Positions 13,801 to 28,800 of a stretch of DNA of 64,000 nucleotides are shown in pieces. Positions within the stretch are counted from its first letter, which is position 1; each line of letters begins with the position of its first letter. The position numbers and the translations under genes are program-made. This stretch comes from Omphiscola glabra (Eukaryota; Mollusca; Gastropoda; Lymnaeidae): positions 26,861,427 through 26,925,426 of the forward strand of contig OZ024794.1 in NCBI GenBank assembly GCA_964017045.1, in the 5' to 3' direction. The notes under the pieces were generated by a model that was not told where the DNA came from, searched no databases, and was given only the letters and a program-made list of their open reading frames with translations.

Positions 13801-16800
13801 AAATCGAATCATTTCCTCATCCCAGATGTAAGTACTTCAGTTCCCTTGAGACGCAAAAGTCTTTGAAAAAAAACAACAACACAACTCTTTTCATTTGGTT
13901 TTAAACGAGCCAGAGCTAAGAGACGGCCTTTCTTTTCCCGAAAGTCACAGTGACATTAACCTTATAAAGACAAGAACACCAGCAACAAACAAAAATAATG
14001 ATTTTAACTCCACTTCCTCGCTGTCACATCTCCGACACGAGCTCTTGGAGTGATAATGTGCCCCCCACCCCCCAAATCCCCATGCGGTCTTTTGTATTTC
14101 CTCTGGACCAGGCCCGCACAACTCAAAGTGTAAGGCGGGCCGTAATACTTTATGAAAAACTTGCGCGGGCCGTAATACTTTATGAAAAACTTGCGCGGGC
14201 CAAAAGATAATAGGACAGGGGCGAAAGCTATAAAGAAAATAATAATAATAAAGCATATTTCGTTACATCGCGGGCCGCCGAGTGGGTGCCGGCAGGCCGC
14301 ATGTGGCCCGCCGGCCGTATGTTGTGCAGGCTTGCTGTAGACAATACCGTTTACTTAACATTGCCATGGAGACTAGAAACAAAATCGCAAACATTTCAGA
14401 CAATTTATGGCCATCAAGTCTTTCCCCCGTTTGTTAATTTAAGTTTTTGTATCTTCACCTACGGATAATATCACTCCGGTTGTTTTACAATCTTATCTAC
14501 AATAAGGGTCAACACTACATAATGGTCATTCATATTGAACAGGCTCCGTAATCAATTTAGAATAATTTCCATCACATCCCTTTAATCCCTTCACTTTTAA
14601 AATAAAATGCCCAGACTGTCCCAAATGAATTTGACGGGCCGTAGTGTTCTACTGGAGGTCGATGTGACATTTAAGCCGGCAAAGTGTCGCTTATAGACTT
14701 CCTTGAAGGTAGAGTGCGACCACGTGATCTCATACTCCACCCACCACCTCCGCGTGCTGCATTTGTTAACATTCATAAGATAACAATATATTTTTTTCTT
14801 TTAAAGACATAGCTTTGAGTAAACTAGTAGACTGTCGACACCCTTTGTTTACTCAGCCCATGCGACATGGACTTTAGACTTAAAGAACTTATTTGTTTAT
14901 ATTTAGAAACGAAACGAACTTATAAAAATCGTATACGTCAATAATATAAATCCCTCGTACAATCTAATTATCTGACCGGTCGTCTGAATGGGACTTGCTG
15001 AGACCACTTTAAAAAAAGAGTAAATTAGATGAGACCCAACCAGCACATTGTATAACGGTCGATGTGCACTTTCCCGCTAATTTACAGACGTGAACACGTA
15101 AATGCAGGGGTCCTCAAATTACAGCTCGCGGGCCAGATCCGACCTACCAAGGTAAGGGGGGTGGTGTGTGTGTCTTCAACCCGTCCCACGTGGTCGCCGT
15201 GCATGTACATGTGTAGAAGTGACAAATCTGAAACCGTAAATTGACCATCTATATCGCCAAGACAGGCCCATAATAGCCGTTGATGTTGATAAAAAAATTG
15301 TCCTTCAATTGAAATGTTGAATTTTTTGGGATACTTTCCCTGTTCCCCCCTCCCCTTCAGTGAGATATATACAGTGTATGTTGAAATGTGTTCAAATGTC
15401 TTTTCAAAATGTGGTCCGGTCCCCAACAGTGTCCGATGGCCCCAATTAAAAATTTTGACGACCCCTGCGGAAAAATATACCCAGTGCCGGATTAGGACTG
15501 GTGAAGGCCTCTGGTCAGTTGAAGTTTCGTGAATGGTTGCCAGCGTCCCAGGAGGCAGTTGTGAGCCTTACTTAACAAAAATTGATTTGTTTCTTTCCCG
15601 GTTTAAAAAGGAGGGGGGGGGGAGGGAGGATGGGGGCGCACTTTTTGGGAATTTCCCTGGTCAGCACTTAATTCTTATTTCAATCTTTTTTTAGGGGGGG
15701 GGAAGGAGGGGTTGGGAGGTAATAAATTAGCAACCAAATGTTCGCCTTAGGCTTTGGATACGCCCCCGACCCCTGATTTTGATCCCAGTCGGTCTTAAAA
15801 AAAAAAGGAAACTCCCTCAATTGAAATTTCAATTTCTGTCATAACGCTTCCAGTGATTATTCGTTGTACTCAGATATCAGAAAAGGGAAAATGAAAGAAA
15901 AGAAAATAATAAAACTAATCAACAACATTACACAAAGGCGCCTTTTTAAAGATACAAAAACTAGAGTATTAAAGAAATTTGAAATGAATGGTCATAATTT
16001 TTATGTTAGTCAGTTTGCTTAGTGGAAAAGACATTTCTTAAATTAACCCTACAAATTAAACCCAGTATTTTTTTCATACCAAAATGTTTCATTTATAGCA
16101 GTGGTTCTCAACTTCCTAACGTCTCGACCCTTTCATACAGTTCCTCATGTTGTGGCGACCCACCAGCCACATAATTATTTTCGTTGCTACTTTATAACTG
16201 TAGAGTATGTGTTTTTTCAGATGGCCCCCGAGAAAGGGTGAGAACCGCTGATTTGGAGGGTCCCTACACTGGCTTTCGTAACCCACCCATTCACCCCCTC
16301 CCTACTCTTGTTTACTAAACAATACGATATAATCTGAAAAGAAATCAACTTCGATTGCTAAGCTGATCATGATATATATCTACATATTGTCTCTTGGCGT
16401 CTAGTTAACCTTAAAACACAACTTCCTTCATTACGTCTTTACAACTCCATTTACACTTTAAACAAAGTCGAACAACCCAACTCCCTTAACCACTTTAAAT
16501 ACAACTTCACTTACAACTGACATAGCAACTTGAGGACCCTTGAGAATCCAGAAGTAAGCTTGTGTAGGGTGTGTGTTCCAACACCTGAAAATAGAGAGAA
16601 AAAAAAAGATGTCAATTTTAAATAATTCAAGGGCATTGATGCCAAGATTTCAATTTTATTCAAAGACATCAAATCAGATGCCGACGTTGAGAGGACGCTA
16701 AGAGGACGCTAAGACGACGCTAAGAGGACGCTAAGACGACGCTAGGAGGACGCTAAGAGGATGCTAAGAGGATGCTAAGAGGTCGCTAAGACGACGCTAA

Positions 16801-19800
16801 GAGGACGCTAAGAGGACGCTAAGAGGTCGCAAAGACGACGCTAAGACGACGCTAAGACGATGCTAAGACGACGCTAAGACGATGCTAAGACGACGCTAAG
16901 AGGAGGCTAAGAGGACGCTAAGAGGACGCTAAGAGGACGCTAAGAGGACGCTAGGAGGACGCTAAGAGGACGCTAAGAGGACGCTAAGAGGTCGCAAAGA
17001 CGACGCTAAGACGATGCTAAGACGATGCTAAGACGATGCTAAGACGATGCTAAGAGGACGCTAAGAGGACGCTAGGAGGACGCTAAGAGGACGCTAAGAC
17101 GACGCTAAGACGATGCTAAGACGACGCTAAGAGGAGGCTAAGAGGACGCTGGCTACGATGTACAATATCCGAAGGATGTTAGTCCGGTTAGGTCGTGTGA
17201 TGATTATTTCCTGTGCTGAATTTTCTTTGGTCGTAACAATTTGCTTGTTTTTAAATGTACATGTTTCTGTATTTGCTAATTTTTATGCGAAGCGCAGTGA
17301 GCCTAGCCCTAAGCTGGGGTACAGCGCTATATAAAATCACCTAATAACAATATTAATAATAATAATAATACCAATAATAATAATTAAATGCATGTCGGAA
17401 ATTTTAACACATCCTCCCTCTTTAATAACTTGAATGATAGTCAAACAAACCAGAGCCCTAAGGTCAGCACAATGCTTTTTTTCCTTTCTGCAAGTATAGT
17501 TTTAATGAAATTATTTTTGTCTTCCAAGTTATTCACAGTCGCGAGATTTTTACACATGCGCCGAAGGTGTTTCGAAATGCAATATCCAAAGTGCGGCATG
17601 CTGTCACTTCGTGTTTTTAATAGGTTGTTACATGCAGGGCCGGATTACTAGGCCAAAAAAAATTTGAGGCCCCATTTTGAAAAATAAAAAATATTGCTAA
17701 GTTTTTTTAATTCAAACATATATTTTTTTTATATACTACCAATTTTGGGGCCCCTTATTTTGCGGGGCCCCTAGGCCACGGCCCAGTCGGCCTGTCTGTA
17801 AATCCGGCCCTGGTTACATGTATTCTCTCCTTCAACATATTTATGCCAAATAATACATGGGTTGAATTTCCGTGTATGTAGTCAAAGAGACGTGGAGCTT
17901 TGACTTGTTCGATGAAGCTGATAACAGAAACACCGGTGCACTATTGCTGACGCTACGTCACTTTCTCTACATAATATCTATAAAACACCATTGCAATATT
18001 GCTAATGCTATGCCACTATCTATACATAATATTTATTTAACACCGCTACACCTATTGCAGATGTTACGCCACTGTCTCTAAATAACATATATTAAACACC
18101 GTTGCACTACTGCTGACGCTGCGCCACAAGATTAATACAATATATTTTTGCTGGCATCCGCCCGTCACAATGTGACCTTGGTGTAGACGTCACAATGTAA
18201 CCTTGGTGTAGACGTCACAATGTAACCTTGGTGTAGACGTCACAATGTAACCTTGGTGTAGACGTCACAATGTGACCATGGTGTAGACGTCACAATGTGA
18301 CCTTGGTGTAGACGTCACAATGTAACCTTGGTGTAGACGTCACAATGTAACCTTGGTGTAGACGTCACAATGTAACCTTGGTGTAGACGTCACAATGTAA
18401 CCTTGGTGTAGACGCCACAAGGTGACCATGGTGTAGACGTCACAATGTGACCTTGGTGTAGACGTCACAATGTAACCTTGGTGTAGACGTCACAATGTAA
18501 CCTTGGTGTAGACGTCACAATGTAACCTTGGTGTAGACGTCACAATTTAACCTTGGTGTAGACGTCACAATGTGACCATGGTGTAGACGTCACAAGGTGA
18601 CCATGGTGTAGATGCCACATGGTGACCATGGTGTAGACGCCACATAGTGACCATGGTGTAGACGCCACAATGTGACGATGGTGTAGTCTCCACAATGTGA
18701 CCATGGTGTAGACGCCAGAATGTGACCATGGTGTAGACGCCACAATGTGACCATGGTGTAGACGCCAGAATGTGACCATGGTGTAGACGCCACAATGTGA
18801 CCATGGTGTAGACGCCAGAATGTGACCATGGTGTAGACGCCACAATGTGACCATGGTGTAGACGCCACAATGTGACCATGGTGTAGACTTCGCGGGACGA
18901 AATCACAAGGTCCCATCCACACGGGGTGCGGGTGATACAATATATATATGGAATGTGTTTAGCTCGGTGATTAGGACACGAGACAAGTGTGGTGAAGGTC
19001 TGGGGGTTCATCAATAAAATGTCTGTATAAGCTTCACCCCCTCCCCCGCCCGCCACCTCCCCTCTTCTGTGACATTGTGGTGACATTGTGGTGACATTGT
19101 GGTGACATTGTGGTGACATTGTGGCATTAGCAGTCTCACCATGGACGCTGACCAGGGCTATAGTTCATGCTTGCAGGTGTCGGAAGTACTCAGAAATGTT
19201 TTGTCAAAACACGGTACTATTACAATATCAAACATGGTCCTACAAAACATGGTCCTACAAAACATGTTCCTACAAAACATGGCATTCAACTTAATTCAAG
19301 CATAGTACTACGCCAAATTCTGTCGTTTATCGGGAAAAAATTGAAGCCGTTTCAAATGTTCGGAAAGAAAACAAAAGTAAATTAAGATCGCCCCCTTCTT
19401 GTCTGCTCTTAACAGCCTTGACATTTTGTCGTTAGCCAAAAAACCTGGCAATGCCACCCCCACTCGGCCCGTTACATTCTTATCTATGTGATATCTATAA
19501 ATAGCCAACAGAAGATTGGCAGGATAAACTGATCTATCAAGCAAGGTCACAGTGCCTCTTTTAATTGACTTTATTTGTCTTTTTAGTTGATAGCACTTGT
19601 CAAGAAGTAGGGAGCTGCAAGGAAAATCTTTTTTTAAAAATCTGGTAGTTTCTATCGATGCATCTTCGCAAACACCAGCTGAAAATGTTGGTTTAATGTT
19701 ACTACATTCCCTATAGGAGACTGCAACTTCCTTGTCGCCCAGAGTTATCGTTCATACCGGGGAGTACAAAGAAAGTACAAAAATGGCTGCTCACATGGTG

Positions 19801-22800
19801 AAAACATTGCGAAGAAAGCATTTGAGACCTGGCGAGTTGAAGGAATTAAGAAATTTTTACGGGAATTGCATCAGCCGGTATCTGGAAATAAAGCAGAACT
19901 TGTAGATTGGGCTCGCAGCTGTGTAGGGTTGCTAATTTGTGGGGGAAAAAACGTATGTATCTGAGAAATTGAATTTATAGGCGAAAAAGATTAACAAGGG
20001 CAAAAACCCCTGCCTTTTCAGGAAGTTGCAGTCCCCAATGGACTACGATTAGTCGATTGTTTTGTCACGTGATACGTGTAAAAACAAGTAATACTTCCGG
20101 TAGGCTGTCTGCAACACACTAGTCGTTCACAAATTTTTCTTCAAACAACTTTCTTCCTTTAATCATAACTGAATTATAATTATTGTCACATTTATGAATG
20201 TCATTTTAAAAAAACACGTGTATTCAAGAATATTTTGAAAAGTAAAATTTTAATTAACACTGGGGAAGCGCTGATGGAGACAAACATTTTGCTTTAGAAT
20301 TAATGATAATGGCAATGGCTGATCAGCTGTTTATCTGTTGTTATGTGTTGTTATGTGTAGCAGAAAACCTACCAATGGCTGGTACGTATCACGTGACAAA
20401 ACAAGGAAGTGACTAATCGTAGTCCATACACCAAATTGTTCAATCTGAATCTTCAAAAGTGTACAATGACGAAACTGGATGTTAAAAAAATACATACACA
20501 CAAAACACTACCACAAACACAGAACGTAAAAGGTTTTAAAAATTATGTTTTAAATTTTCACACGTTTTATTCGTGTAAATTTCACTTTTTAAAATTAAAT
20601 TTCTGTTAAGAGCGATTTGTTTAAATTTACAATTAGAGAAAAATGACAGTGGACGTTTAAGATTCTATCATACTCATCAGCGGAATTTATTATTATATTA
20701 ATCTACAGGAATCCCCTGTACCATTTAATACCACTATATTACTTTAATAATCTCTTATATATATTACAAGTCTGGTATGACTCGCGGACTTCTTCCTAAT
20801 CAGCGAATTTGGTATTGAGAGTATATTACAAATAATTCTACATGTTTGAAAGAAAGTATGGTTCAATAATGTGTTCAATAGCGCGCAAATTATATTTCCC
20901 GATAACTACGCTAAATGATATATTTTTTTGTATAACGCAACTAATAACGCGTGTAATATTTTCCTTTCGGAAGATAAAATTGTCTCAATTTAAGTATGGT
21001 GTAATAAATATTCGTTTTAAAAGTGGTTAAGACATCAAAATATATTAATATATTTCATGTGCGTGAAATAAAAAGTGTGCAGTGACGTATCACGCGGAAA
21101 GAGGTGTAGCAAAAATTGGGATTTTTAAATGTGCGTTACTTGAGTTCATGTTTTGTCAAGTAACTTTAACAGATGGGAAGTTCACGCATTGCTGCCACCA
21201 ACGTTTTGCGGGCTATAACTAGTTAATATACATTTCCGATATTATTTGACTAATGTGGCAAGGTGCCACGAAATAATAGCGCGTGCTCTGGGTGCGAGAC
21301 TGTGGTAGCTCGGATAAACACAAGACCATAACACGTACACACTCCCTGACATTGAAACATAGCACAAAGCAGTGTTGTGACTCTTCAGGCTGGAGCCGAA
21401 CCGGGTAATAACCCGAAAACCCGAAAAAGCAGAGTATTTACACATCTGACAATACCTGGACCCGGCAAAAAAATGAAACCATGCCAGGTGTTAATAGATA
21501 ATGTAACTTCTCATTTTTGTTAGTGCGTTCAACCCACTGAGGAGAAATGAAAAGCGCACGCGTAGAACTATATATATATATCTATATTTCCCTGTATCTA
21601 TATTTCCCTGTTTATATATTTACGTCTACCTGTATCTATATCTACATCTACATTATATTAAAAAAATCCTATAATATACTAACTTCGCTTTTGTGCGTGG
21701 CCGGCAAAAGCTCTTGACGGCTAATTGACTAACTTCCCGTCAACCTATCGAGCTGGAACCTCGCACATATAATCTCGATGCCGATTAAAACGCACTGTTT
21801 TAAATGTTCAGTTAATTTATCAAAACATTTCTATAGACTGACTTAGAGAGCACCCTCTAGAGAACCCCCCACCCTTCTTAGTGCTTATTTCTGGTTCCCT
21901 CCACCTCCGGAATACTACAGTGACTGTGAGTACCAACTAATATTAACAAAACAATCTCTGTCCCACCCTGTTTCTCAATTTCAAGGTAAGTTCTGGTTGT
22001 TGGTCGCCATAAATCGACAAAGTTATAACGGGGTCGCGATCTTGTAAGGGTTGAGAACCACTGGGTTAGGATAATATTACTAACTGCAGTGTGTTTTGAT
22101 GCCTTCAACTTTGATGCCTTCGTGAGTGCTATTGGTTCTATACACGACACGCACTTTTTACCTTTCGCTTATGGACTGGAACACATTTTAGGAAATAAGT
22201 AGATATTTCTCCTTTTGTAACACCCGGACTCGGACCAACTGGGTATTTACTCAAAGCACCCTGCCCCAACTCATACTAGTTCCACTCATGCACGGCGAGT
22301 GACCATCACGTGACCAGCAAGTGACTCGTGCCCTACCCTTTGTTCTGACGCTGACGTAGATGCCCTCCTGTATGTTCGCACAAGTTCTCTATCAGGAAGG
22401 TGCATGCAACCCGCACGATTTGAATCGTCATCCATTACAATCCCACGAAACTGTTAACTTCATTTAGTTTGCTTTTGAAAAGTTTATTAAAAATATTGAA
22501 TTATGTATTTTTTTATAAAAAAAACGGAAACAGAAGAAAGAAGCTATAATCTATGGTTTTAAGCCCCAAACTCTCAGAGCCAGCGTGTTAAGAGATGTTA
22601 GTATAAGCTGGAGCCAAAGAGTTATTAATGAGTTCAAACAAATAAAAAACTGTAATTGCGTATCCGAAAAAAAGTTTTAAAAAGATCAAAATTTCCTTAG
22701 AACAGCGGTTCTCAACCTGTGGGTCGCGACCCCTTTGGGGGTCGCATGACCCTTTCCAGGGGTCAAACTTTTTAGTATGGTTGACCGGCAGGAATTTTTC

Positions 22801-25800
22801 CATTGCACCAGGGACCGGTGCACTATTTTTCTTGTACTGACGTGGTAGCGAAATGAGTTTTCTTGAAAACTTCTCAAACCGCGGACCACCACTTTGAGTA
22901 GCACTGGCCTAAGACCAACTTAAAACACATATGCTCTACGGTTATGAAGTAGAACCGAAAAAAAAATTGTGGCTGGGGGTCGCCACAGCACGATGAACTC
23001 TATTAAAGGGTCGCGGCCATAGAAAGCTTGAGAACCACTGTCTTAGAATGTACCTCAGTTTCTTTTCGCTTTTTACCAGCACATTTTGAGAGCCAGAATT
23101 ATTTTGTGTTTGTTCTACAACCAGCTATATTAATTAGCTTATTATCTCTCCCCCCACCTCCCCCCATTTCCTACTTTCAATAGATTCAGGTCGCATCGTC
23201 AGTTTATTGAGTGAGCATCTTCAGACAAAATATTTCATAGTCTAAGACGTACGACCGAATAATGGACTCGTCTCAGAAACTTTGACCTATTTTTGAGAAG
23301 ATATCTTATCCTTCAAATTGTTGGACTATATGCTCATAATCCCTTGAAATCAGTTCATCTAAGATGAGACACTAAGCTCATGCTATTTTAGCAGTACGCC
23401 TGGGGGCGAGCAAAAAGACTAGACAATTACAACAGTCACGTTAACCCTTTCACATTCATAGTTTTCCCACCAGAAGTGCCATTAATTTAGAGCAGGCCTG
23501 CACAACATACGACCCACTGGGCGCATGCTGCTCGCCAGCACCCACAGTGCGTCTCGCGTATTGACGAAAGATTCTTAAAAAAAATATTTCTTTATAGCCT
23601 TTCCGCCTATACTATTTTCTTTCGGCCCGCGCAAGTTTTTCATAAAGTATTACGGCCCGCCTTACATTTTGAGTTGTGCAGGCCTGGTTTACGGCATGGG
23701 TCGGCAAACTACGGCCGACGGGCCTAATCCGGCCATCGACTTCAGTTCATCCGGCCCGCTCGGAGCATATTACGAAAACAGTATTTATGCCCTTATTAAC
23801 CTAATAGAATCCAGAAAAAGACCAGGCTTCTTGTTGTTATTCTCCAATTATTTTGTAAGATTGTATAAATAATGTACAATGTTAGTCCCAAATAAATTAG
23901 AAAAAATAAATAAATTGTGCATTGGGAAGCTTAAGTCAATCTGTTGATTGAAATATCAAGGTGTTGATGTAGGGTTGTTTAACTGAATTTCCATGCTGTA
24001 AATTGAGCTAAGAGCATATATATATATAAAGGTATCGGTACTGTCACTTCGATTGGGGTTAGGGAACAGAAATCGAGGACGCCGAAGACTCCCGAGCTAA
24101 CTCGGAGGACGGGGTCTTTGGAGAGGGGTTCATACTTTAATTTAGCTTTTGATCGCTCTACACTTATTCAGAGGAGAATATTAGTCGGAACTAATCAGGT
24201 TTTCCCTACCACGCAAATATATTCAGATAAGGTCACGTTGTGTGTGGCATTGTTTACAATTGAAAGTATCTCAAACGTTTTGAGCACTAAAATATTTTAA
24301 GCTATTCGTGATTTTTTGAAGAAAAAAAAAAGGCGACTTCTTTTCTGAATGTGTTTATGTCTCCTCGTGTCCCAAGCACGTGCCCATAGGGCTTAATGGT
24401 TCATCCGCGCTTGTAGCTTCTGCCCTTATTTTTGTTGGAAACATGTATATTAATGATAATAATAGGTTCAGGCTATAGATTTCGGATATATTTCGGATCG
24501 AGAGTTCCGAAGCATAATACTCTTATTAACCTAATTCTGTTAAAAAAACCACAAAAAAACTCAATAAAAAAAAAAAAACCACCTCCCGCGTCATTTGTCA
24601 CGTGACATATTGTTTCATAATATAAAAAAAAATGTTCGTACGAATTCGATTCAATCTTTCTCAGTTTCTTCTCTCCATAAGGTCAAGGCCATATTGATAT
24701 GTAGCATATCTAAAATTGGACTTGTCCATTGTTTGCGGCGCTCATTTCAGAGAGGGGGGTAAGTGATCTAAAGGATGTTCGCGCTTGTTTATTTCAAAAT
24801 GTTCACGTGACTCTGCCCACATAAATTAGTCTACTGGATCTCTCCTACATTTATTAGTGTTGTCGAATTATCGCACGTGTACAGGTCTGTGTGCGATGGC
24901 GTAGCCAGGGTTATAGACACCCCGGGATGGCTTAAGCTTTTTATTCCAACGACTTCCACGAAAAAACTCGGCATGTTCGAAAAACAAACGCCGCCTTCTT
25001 TACAAGGTAAAAAAAAATTCCTTTAGGGCGGACCACCTACTCCACCCCTTTGTACGCCCCTGTCTGTCTGTATTTTTTTTCTAAATGTATTAGTCTGCAT
25101 GAATTATCCTACATGTATTAAGCTGCATGAATCATCTTACATGTATTAGTCTGCATGGATTATCCCATATGCAGTAGTCTTCGTGGATTATCCCACACGA
25201 TTCATACAGCATCGATTAGTTTGCACGGATTAGCAAATCCTTAATGCTGGACAAATTTATGTGTGATGGGAATGTTTAGTCTAAATTCATTTAACTTTTT
25301 TTTCTCTCTTCCAAGTGAATAACAAAGATACGACATGACTATGATTGGCATTTTGGAAGCTATTTTGGATAATCCGAATGTTCGGATTCTCGACGCTTAT
25401 AATCCGGATATCCTGATTTAATCAGAATTCTCGACAATAATTTAGTTGTTGTTTTTTTGGTATTTTACCATGTAACATATTCGATCTGATGAACATAAGA
25501 ACTGATATCTTTGAGTAACAGTGTTTAAAAAAAAAATTTTTTAAAAAATTGATAAAAAATTCTACATGGTTAGAGAGTTTATGAATTGATTCAACAATTT
25601 GTTTTTTTAACATTTGCTCGTCCATGTTCTATTTCTGCGAAATCGCTATGCGAGTCAAGTCTGACACGGCTGTCGTATGCGATCCATGTCTGGCACAGCC
25701 GTCGTATGCGAGCCAAGTCTGGCACGGCGTCGTATGCGAGCCAAGTCTGGCACGGCTGCCGTATGCGAGCCAAGTCTGGCACAGCCGTCGTATGCGAGCC

Positions 25801-28800
25801 AAGTCTGACACGGCTGCCGTATGCGAGCCAAGTCTGACACGGCTGCCGTATGCGAGCCAAGTCTGGCACAGCCGTCGTATGCGAGCCAAGTCTGGCACGG
25901 CGTCGTATGCGAGCCAAGTCTGGCACGGCTGCCGTATGCGAGCCAAGTCTGACATGACTGTCGTAGTGTGCCGACGCCTGCTTCAAATAATTCCATGACA
26001 ATGAACATATCACATTTCTATTTCATCGGGAGCATAAAAGCAATACATTTATATTATATAACTCCCCCCCCCCCCCCCCAAAACGTATACGATTATTGCA
26101 GAAAATAACTTGTCGAGAGAAAAGAATCCACGAAGTCCACCCTTGTGACCTCACGATTTTATCGCTTCTGCACCGGCAGACGTCGGACATTCACCAATTT
26201 CATCGGATCGTGACAAAAATTTCTGAACCATTTCGCTAGCCTAATGTCCCATTGACCAGCGCCGTACCCACCCAAATCAATAAACCTTTCTTCCGATATC
26301 GCGTGATCAGGGGAAATAACCTGGTAGTACGTGGGGTTTTTTCTTCTCCCCCCTCCCGCCTCTTCGCGACATTGATGTAGTAAACTATAATTAGAATACG
26401 GAGATTCCCGCGGGTAATTACTTTAGTTCTAGAGAGAAGAAATTCTAAAGGCGGTCAATTGGCAATATATTGTTATAATGTTAAAACAGTGGTTCTCAAC
26501 CTTTCTAGTGCCGAGACCCTTTAATACAATTTCTCATATTGTGGCGACCCCCCCAACCACAAAATTATTTTCGTTACCACTTAACTGTTTAGTATATGTG
26601 TTTTCCGATGGTCTTAGGCGACGCATGGGAAAAGGTCGACGACCCCTATAAGGGTCGCGACCCACAGGTTGAGAACCACTGAGTTAAAAGAAAAGAGTAG
26701 AAACTCACGTTCACAAAGTATCCAAGGGAAATTACATATTCTTGCCCTGAATGAAGCTCTAAGAAATATCTGAGAATATCTTGTTCTTGTTACCTAATTC
26801 TTTGTACAACGGCTTACAGTCTCCCGAGTTACACAAAGTTCGAGTGTTGACTTTAATTTTTTGTTTGTAACCTTAAGTACAATCCATCGTAACATCTGAG
26901 ATCATGACGCATGACATAATGGATCTAAATACTGCTCTTATCTTTTTATGTGAAATGGAAGCAGGTTTGATTTTAACCAAACAGTGAATTAAACTTGAAA
27001 TTAAACAGCCCCTAAAAAACATTTTAAAAATATATAAATGTTTTATATGCATCTTTTATTATTTGATTTTGAATTATTATTCTAATGACCCACCCGATTT
27101 TACACCGCTGATTTTTTTCACCAACTATTTCAGAAAAAAAAAAAAAAAAAAAAAAAAGAAAATATTACACACCAAACGTACTTGCGATATTTGTAAGAGT
27201 CTCATTTAGCGCAGTTATCGGGAATGTTATTTCGTGAAATCATTGGCACCATATTTCCCCCTTCTTCCCGTTGAAAACCAAAGAAAAGCTGGTTTGGGGA
27301 GAGCGTGAGGCTGAACATTTTATAGAATGTGTTGTTTTCGGCAACGAGTCTATGTGCCACTTTTCTGCTCGATGGGTGGGTCAATTAGCCGTCCAAAGAT
27401 TTTGCCACATACCCAACGACAAAGAATCACACGAATAAAAACGAAGTTAATATAAAAGAAATTAAAAAAAAACTAAACAAATCTAAGCAATTAAGTCATA
27501 GATTTAATTTAATTTAGAAAAATTGGATTGAGAAAACATGATTTCAGAATATTGGTTTCCCGGAAATGCCAGCGATAAATTGGTTGACTGTTCCTCGATT
27601 TACTTCGTATCGTATAAGGGGACGACACGAATAACCGTCTCGTACATTATCATCAATCATCCGTCTTATTTTATTAAGTGCATACAGGTCGTGAGATTGT
27701 GGAAACTCGACCGACTAACCGATCGTTCATTTGTGGACTAGACAACATTGAAGTGATCCGGTATTAATCGTCACTCGAATTTTAGCGGCTAGGCGTTTCA
27801 GATGACAGAATCAAAGACTCTGGCTGCTAGGCATATCAGATGACAGAATCAAAGACTCTGGCTGCTAGGCATCTCAGATGAAAGAATCAAAGACTCTGGC
27901 TGCTAGGCGTTTCAGATGACAGATTCAAAGACTCTGGCTACTAGGCATCTCAGATGACAGAATCAAAGACTCTGGCTGCTAGGCATCTCAGATGACAGAA
28001 TCAAAGACTCTGGCTGCTAGGCATCTCAGATGACAGAATCAAAGACTCTGGCTGCTAGGCATCTCAGATGACAGAAGCAAAATTGTTGGTATAGAGAATC
28101 TTTCAATTTTTCTTTTTAATTTTTTTCTTCATAAACGTATAAAATACGTTATTAAAGGTAGTTATTTTAATTTACGACTACCATGACGATGAAACACGGA
28201 TGTCCATTGATGGAAAAATAGACGGAACTCTAGGTCTTAAATTAAATGATTGTTTCATACTCATAAATGTGTCACGTTTTAACTTGACTCATGATACTCC
28301 CCCGCCCACCCCCAAAATATTTGTTTGAATCCATAACTACAGTTGTGTAATGTTCCATTGTGTCCGCGTAAAAAAATCGTCTTAACGTTTGCATCAAGTG
28401 CAAAAAAAAAAAAAAAACCAACAACCAGACCAAAAAATAAAACAACAAAAAACAACAAAAGAAAAAACACAACAAAAAAAAAAAAAAAAAACAACCAACA
28501 ACACATGATCAAATATTTCAAGCAGTTCTCAAAAGCTATTGATTTTTGGGGCGAGATTAAATAAACACCATCCATGATTCATGAGCGTCAACGTCATGAA
28601 CTTACTGTCCTCACGACTCGTCGGCAGTGGCGTAGCTAAGGGCTGGTGCTGCCCGAGGTGGGGAAAATGTTACTGACCCTCTACGGGAAAATAAAACTGC
28701 TTCAGCTGGCCGGAAATTTAGCTACTCAGAAGCCAGCACAGGGTGGGGCAGCCTACCCCTTCTACCCCCACCCACTTAATACTGTTGTGTTTGTCGAGGA

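Noticed and set aside
18565..19119. A 184-codon minus-strand frame rich in His and Trp
   Set aside because: It reads the 25-bp array; other frames are equally open.
25591..26013. Several overlapping 108-140-codon frames with repeated WLAY/SHTT units
   Set aside because: All come from the 28-29-bp array, on both strands at once.
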